NCBI GenBank assembly: GCA_963205455.1
Contig: CAUJJL010000063.1
Span: 1-36,286 of the forward strand
Source: Verrucomicrobiota bacterium
Lineage (GTDB): Bacteria > Verrucomicrobiota > Verrucomicrobiia > Opitutales > Opitutaceae
Direction: 5' to 3'
DNA length: 36,286 nt
Numbering within the stretch: position 1 is the first letter of the stretch; the number at the start of each line of letters is the position of its first letter. Shown here piece by piece: positions 34,609-36,286 of the stretch. The notes below the pieces were generated by a model. It ran no database searches and was not told the DNA's origin. It saw only the letters and a program-made list of their open reading frames with translations. The position numbers were made by a program, and so were the translations under genes.

Positions 34609-35379
34609 TCAAACTTTGAGTGGATTGCGACCCCAGAGGGAATACTGCTCGAGTTCGACGACGGAACCCGAGATGGGACGCGACTCATCGCCAAGCCAGT
34701 ACACGGCAGCATTCGCGATCTGTTCGGGTGTCATGAGGCGTCCCGACGGCGCGTAGGTCTTCGGCACCTTGGAAGGCCAGTCCTCCGGTTGCCCGAGCCT
34801 GCACTGCAGCGCGTATTCGTGGGGAGTCAGCACCCAGCCGAGATTGAGATGATTGACGCGCACGCCGTCCTCCCCGTGCGCGTTCGCGAGATTCCGGGAA
34901 AGCGTCTGCAGCGCGCCCTTCGACATGCTGTAGTCGAGCAGGTCGCTCTCGCCGCTCAGCGCATTGATCGAGCCGATGTTCAACACGCAGCCGCGATTGC
35001 GTTTCAATTCGGGAAACGCCGCCTGGATCAACAGCATCGGGGCGCGCACATTGATCGCCATCACGCGGTCAAAAAATTCGGCCGTCGTGGTCGATAGATT
35101 GCTGCGCACGATCGCCGCGGCATTGTTCACCACGGCATCGATACGGCCAAACGCACGCAGGGCGCTTGACACCAGACGCGAGGGGCTCGCCGGATCCACC
35201 AGGTCGTCCGAATGAGGCGCCGCGTTTGCACCAAGCCCCTTCGCCACCTCCTCGGCATCGGCGGCATCAAGCCCGTGAACGAGCACCTTGGCTCCCTCAC
35301 GCACGGAGCGCTCGGCAATCGCACGGCCGATGCCCGTCGCTCCGCCTGTCACAATGATGACCTTGTCCTTCAGTCTCAT
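34609..35379 (-). CDS. Short-chain dehydrogenase/reductase
   Basis: 256 residues, classical SDR. Cofactor motif TGGATGIG (11-18), NNAA at 85-88, catalytic S137 in NIGSINA, Y150 and K154 in YSMSK. The residues after the first beta strands (VHGLDAAD) include an Asp, which leans toward NAD(H), but this is weak. In a polyuronide operon an SDR could reduce or oxidise the keto-uronate made by the lyase, as DEH reductases do in alginate use; this is inference. A good Shine-Dalgarno (AGGAGGG, 8 nt before the ATG) overlaps the end of the ADH gene, whose stop is 13 nt upstream. Confidence 0.92.
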   Translation of the reverse strand: MRLKDKVIIVTGGATGIGRAIAERSVREGAKVLVHGLDAADAEEVAKGLGANAAPHSDDLVDPASPSRLVSSALRAFGRIDAVVNNAAAIVRSNLSTTTAEFFDRVMAINVRAPMLLIQAAFPELKRNRGCVLNIGSINALSGESDLLDYSMSKGALQTLSRNLANAHGEDGVRVNHLNLGWVLTPHEYALQCRLGQPEDWPSKVPKTYAPSGRLMTPEQIANAAVYWLGDESRPISGSVVELEQYSLWGRNPLKV

Positions 35380-35392
35380 GGGAAGGGCCCTC

Positions 35393-36286
35393 CTACACCG
35401 GACGCAGCACGGCTTTCACGATCGCTCCGGAATGCATCTTCTCAAAGGCCTCGTGCCATTGCTCGAGTTTCCAGATGCCTCCGACAATCGGCTTGAGATC
35501 GAGGCGACCCGACGCCAGCAGCGCCAGCACGCGCTCCCAGATGGGCCAGTTGTGGCTGAAGCTGCCCTGGAGCGTCAGATTCTTGTGCACCAGCGGATCC
35601 AGTGAGAATCCCAGCGGCTGCGGACCCCAGCCCACCTTGCTGATCCAGCCATTGGGACGCGTCAGCTCAAGGGCCGATTTCAGCGCAACGGAAACCCCCG
35701 CCGCATCGATCACGCCATCCGCGCCAAGCCCGTCACGCGCCTTTGCCCAGTCCGTGGCATCACCCACGATCACTTCGCAGCCATAGCGCCGCGCAATCTC
35801 AAGCCGGACACGATCCCGCTCGAGTCCCACGAGAGCCACCTCCGCTCCGGCCAGCCTCGCCATCGCCGCGCACAGGATGCCGATCGGTCCGGGACCGAGC
35901 ACGATCACCCGGTCGCCCGGTGTGATTCTCCCATTCTGGATGACTGCATTGAAGGCCACGCAGCACGGCTCGGTCAGCGCCGCAAACTCCATCGACAGGC
36001 CCGCCGGCACACGATGCAGACAGCGCGACGGCACGCGCACATACCGGGTCATGGCTCCGTTGACCCCATAGCCAAACCCCTTGCGGTCGGGATCGAGATT
36101 GTAGAGACCCGCGCGCGACATCGGATTGTCGGGATTGATCACCGCCGCCGTCTCTGAAACCACACGGTCGCCTTCCTTCCATTTCTTCACGGCCGAACCG
36201 AGTTCGGCAACCACTCCACCGAATTCGTGACCCAGCACGACCGGATAGTTGACCTGCCAGCTATGCGACGATGTCCATTGGTGCAG
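35393..36286 (-). CDS. Zinc-type medium-chain alcohol/polyol dehydrogenase (5' end outside window)
   Basis: The frame stays open to the window edge, so about 297 residues of the C-terminal part are present and the true start is beyond 36286. MDR family: catalytic-domain VLGHEFGG (zinc-ligand His and the conserved Glu), EPCCVAFNAV for the second zinc region, and the Rossmann cofactor site VIVLGPGPIGILCAAMARLAGA. The structural-zinc lobe normally has four Cys between DRVV and YNLC; here it reads without any Cys and ends AGLYNLDPD, so structural zinc is probably absent. Likely a sugar alcohol or uronate-related dehydrogenase, first visible gene of the operon leading to the PL6 lyase. Confidence 0.9.
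   Translation of the reverse strand: MHQWTSSHSWQVNYPVVLGHEFGGVVAELGSAVKKWKEGDRVVSETAAVINPDNPMSRAGLYNLDPDRKGFGYGVNGAMTRYVRVPSRCLHRVPAGLSMEFAALTEPCCVAFNAVIQNGRITPGDRVIVLGPGPIGILCAAMARLAGAEVALVGLERDRVRLEIARRYGCEVIVGDATDWAKARDGLGADGVIDAAGVSVALKSALELTRPNGWISKVGWGPQPLGFSLDPLVHKNLTLQGSFSHNWPIWERVLALLASGRLDLKPIVGGIWKLEQWHEAFEKMHSGAIVKAVLRPV

Overview
The window looks like chromosomal DNA of a GC-rich Verrucomicrobiota bacterium, most plausibly of the Opitutaceae type. This is inferred from gene content. Markers are a PSD1/DUF1549/DUF1553 cytochrome paired with a Tat-exported DUF1501 protein, a very large DUF1800 protein with the N-terminal repeats typical of this phylum, a DUF5069 protein, exported DUF1593 and DUF4038 proteins, and few clear Shine-Dalgarno sequences. 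I see no rRNA, tRNA, CRISPR array, integrase, transposase or phage gene.

Layout. Positions 1-7000 hold an Asp/Glu racemase-like enzyme, a divergent pair of exported carbohydrate/nucleoside-type hydrolases (DUF1593 on the minus strand, DUF5060-DUF4038 on the plus strand) around a 507-bp intergenic region, a periplasmic cytochrome b562-like protein, a bidirectional terminator, and a CrtI/CrtISO-like FAD oxidoreductase. Positions 7000-14700 hold a plus-strand series: a secreted M16 zinc peptidase whose stop codon overlaps the start of RNase R, a DUF5069 protein, and a SorA/SorB-type sulfite:cytochrome c oxidoreductase pair. Positions 14700-20900 hold a minus-strand operon read as esterase-SMP30 fusion, then PSD1 cytochrome, then DUF1501 protein. 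Positions 21000-24800 hold an exported amidohydrolase, RsgA and an AGXT2-like class III aminotransferase.

Positions 25180-29330 encode one 1382-residue surface protein: two family repeats, Calx-beta, a roughly 185-residue Thr/Pro linker, a second Calx-beta, CHRD and DUF1800. After it come two convergent membrane proteins. One carries what I read as the complete extracytoplasmic 7TMR-HDED sensor domain of PgpH-type c-di-AMP phosphodiesterases, but on a single transmembrane helix with a cytoplasmic coiled coil in place of the 7TM-HD portion. The other is a coiled-coil/TM/TPR protein. This pair is the best candidate here for something undescribed.

The right end (32274-36286) is a minus-strand operon entering from outside the window: zinc-type alcohol dehydrogenase, SDR, TIM-barrel sugar isomerase/epimerase, then a secreted PL6-type polysaccharide lyase whose usual catalytic Lys position appears to be Arg. 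Together these suggest cleavage of a polyuronide outside the cytoplasm followed by cytoplasmic redox and isomerisation of the released sugar. The substrate cannot be read from the sequence.
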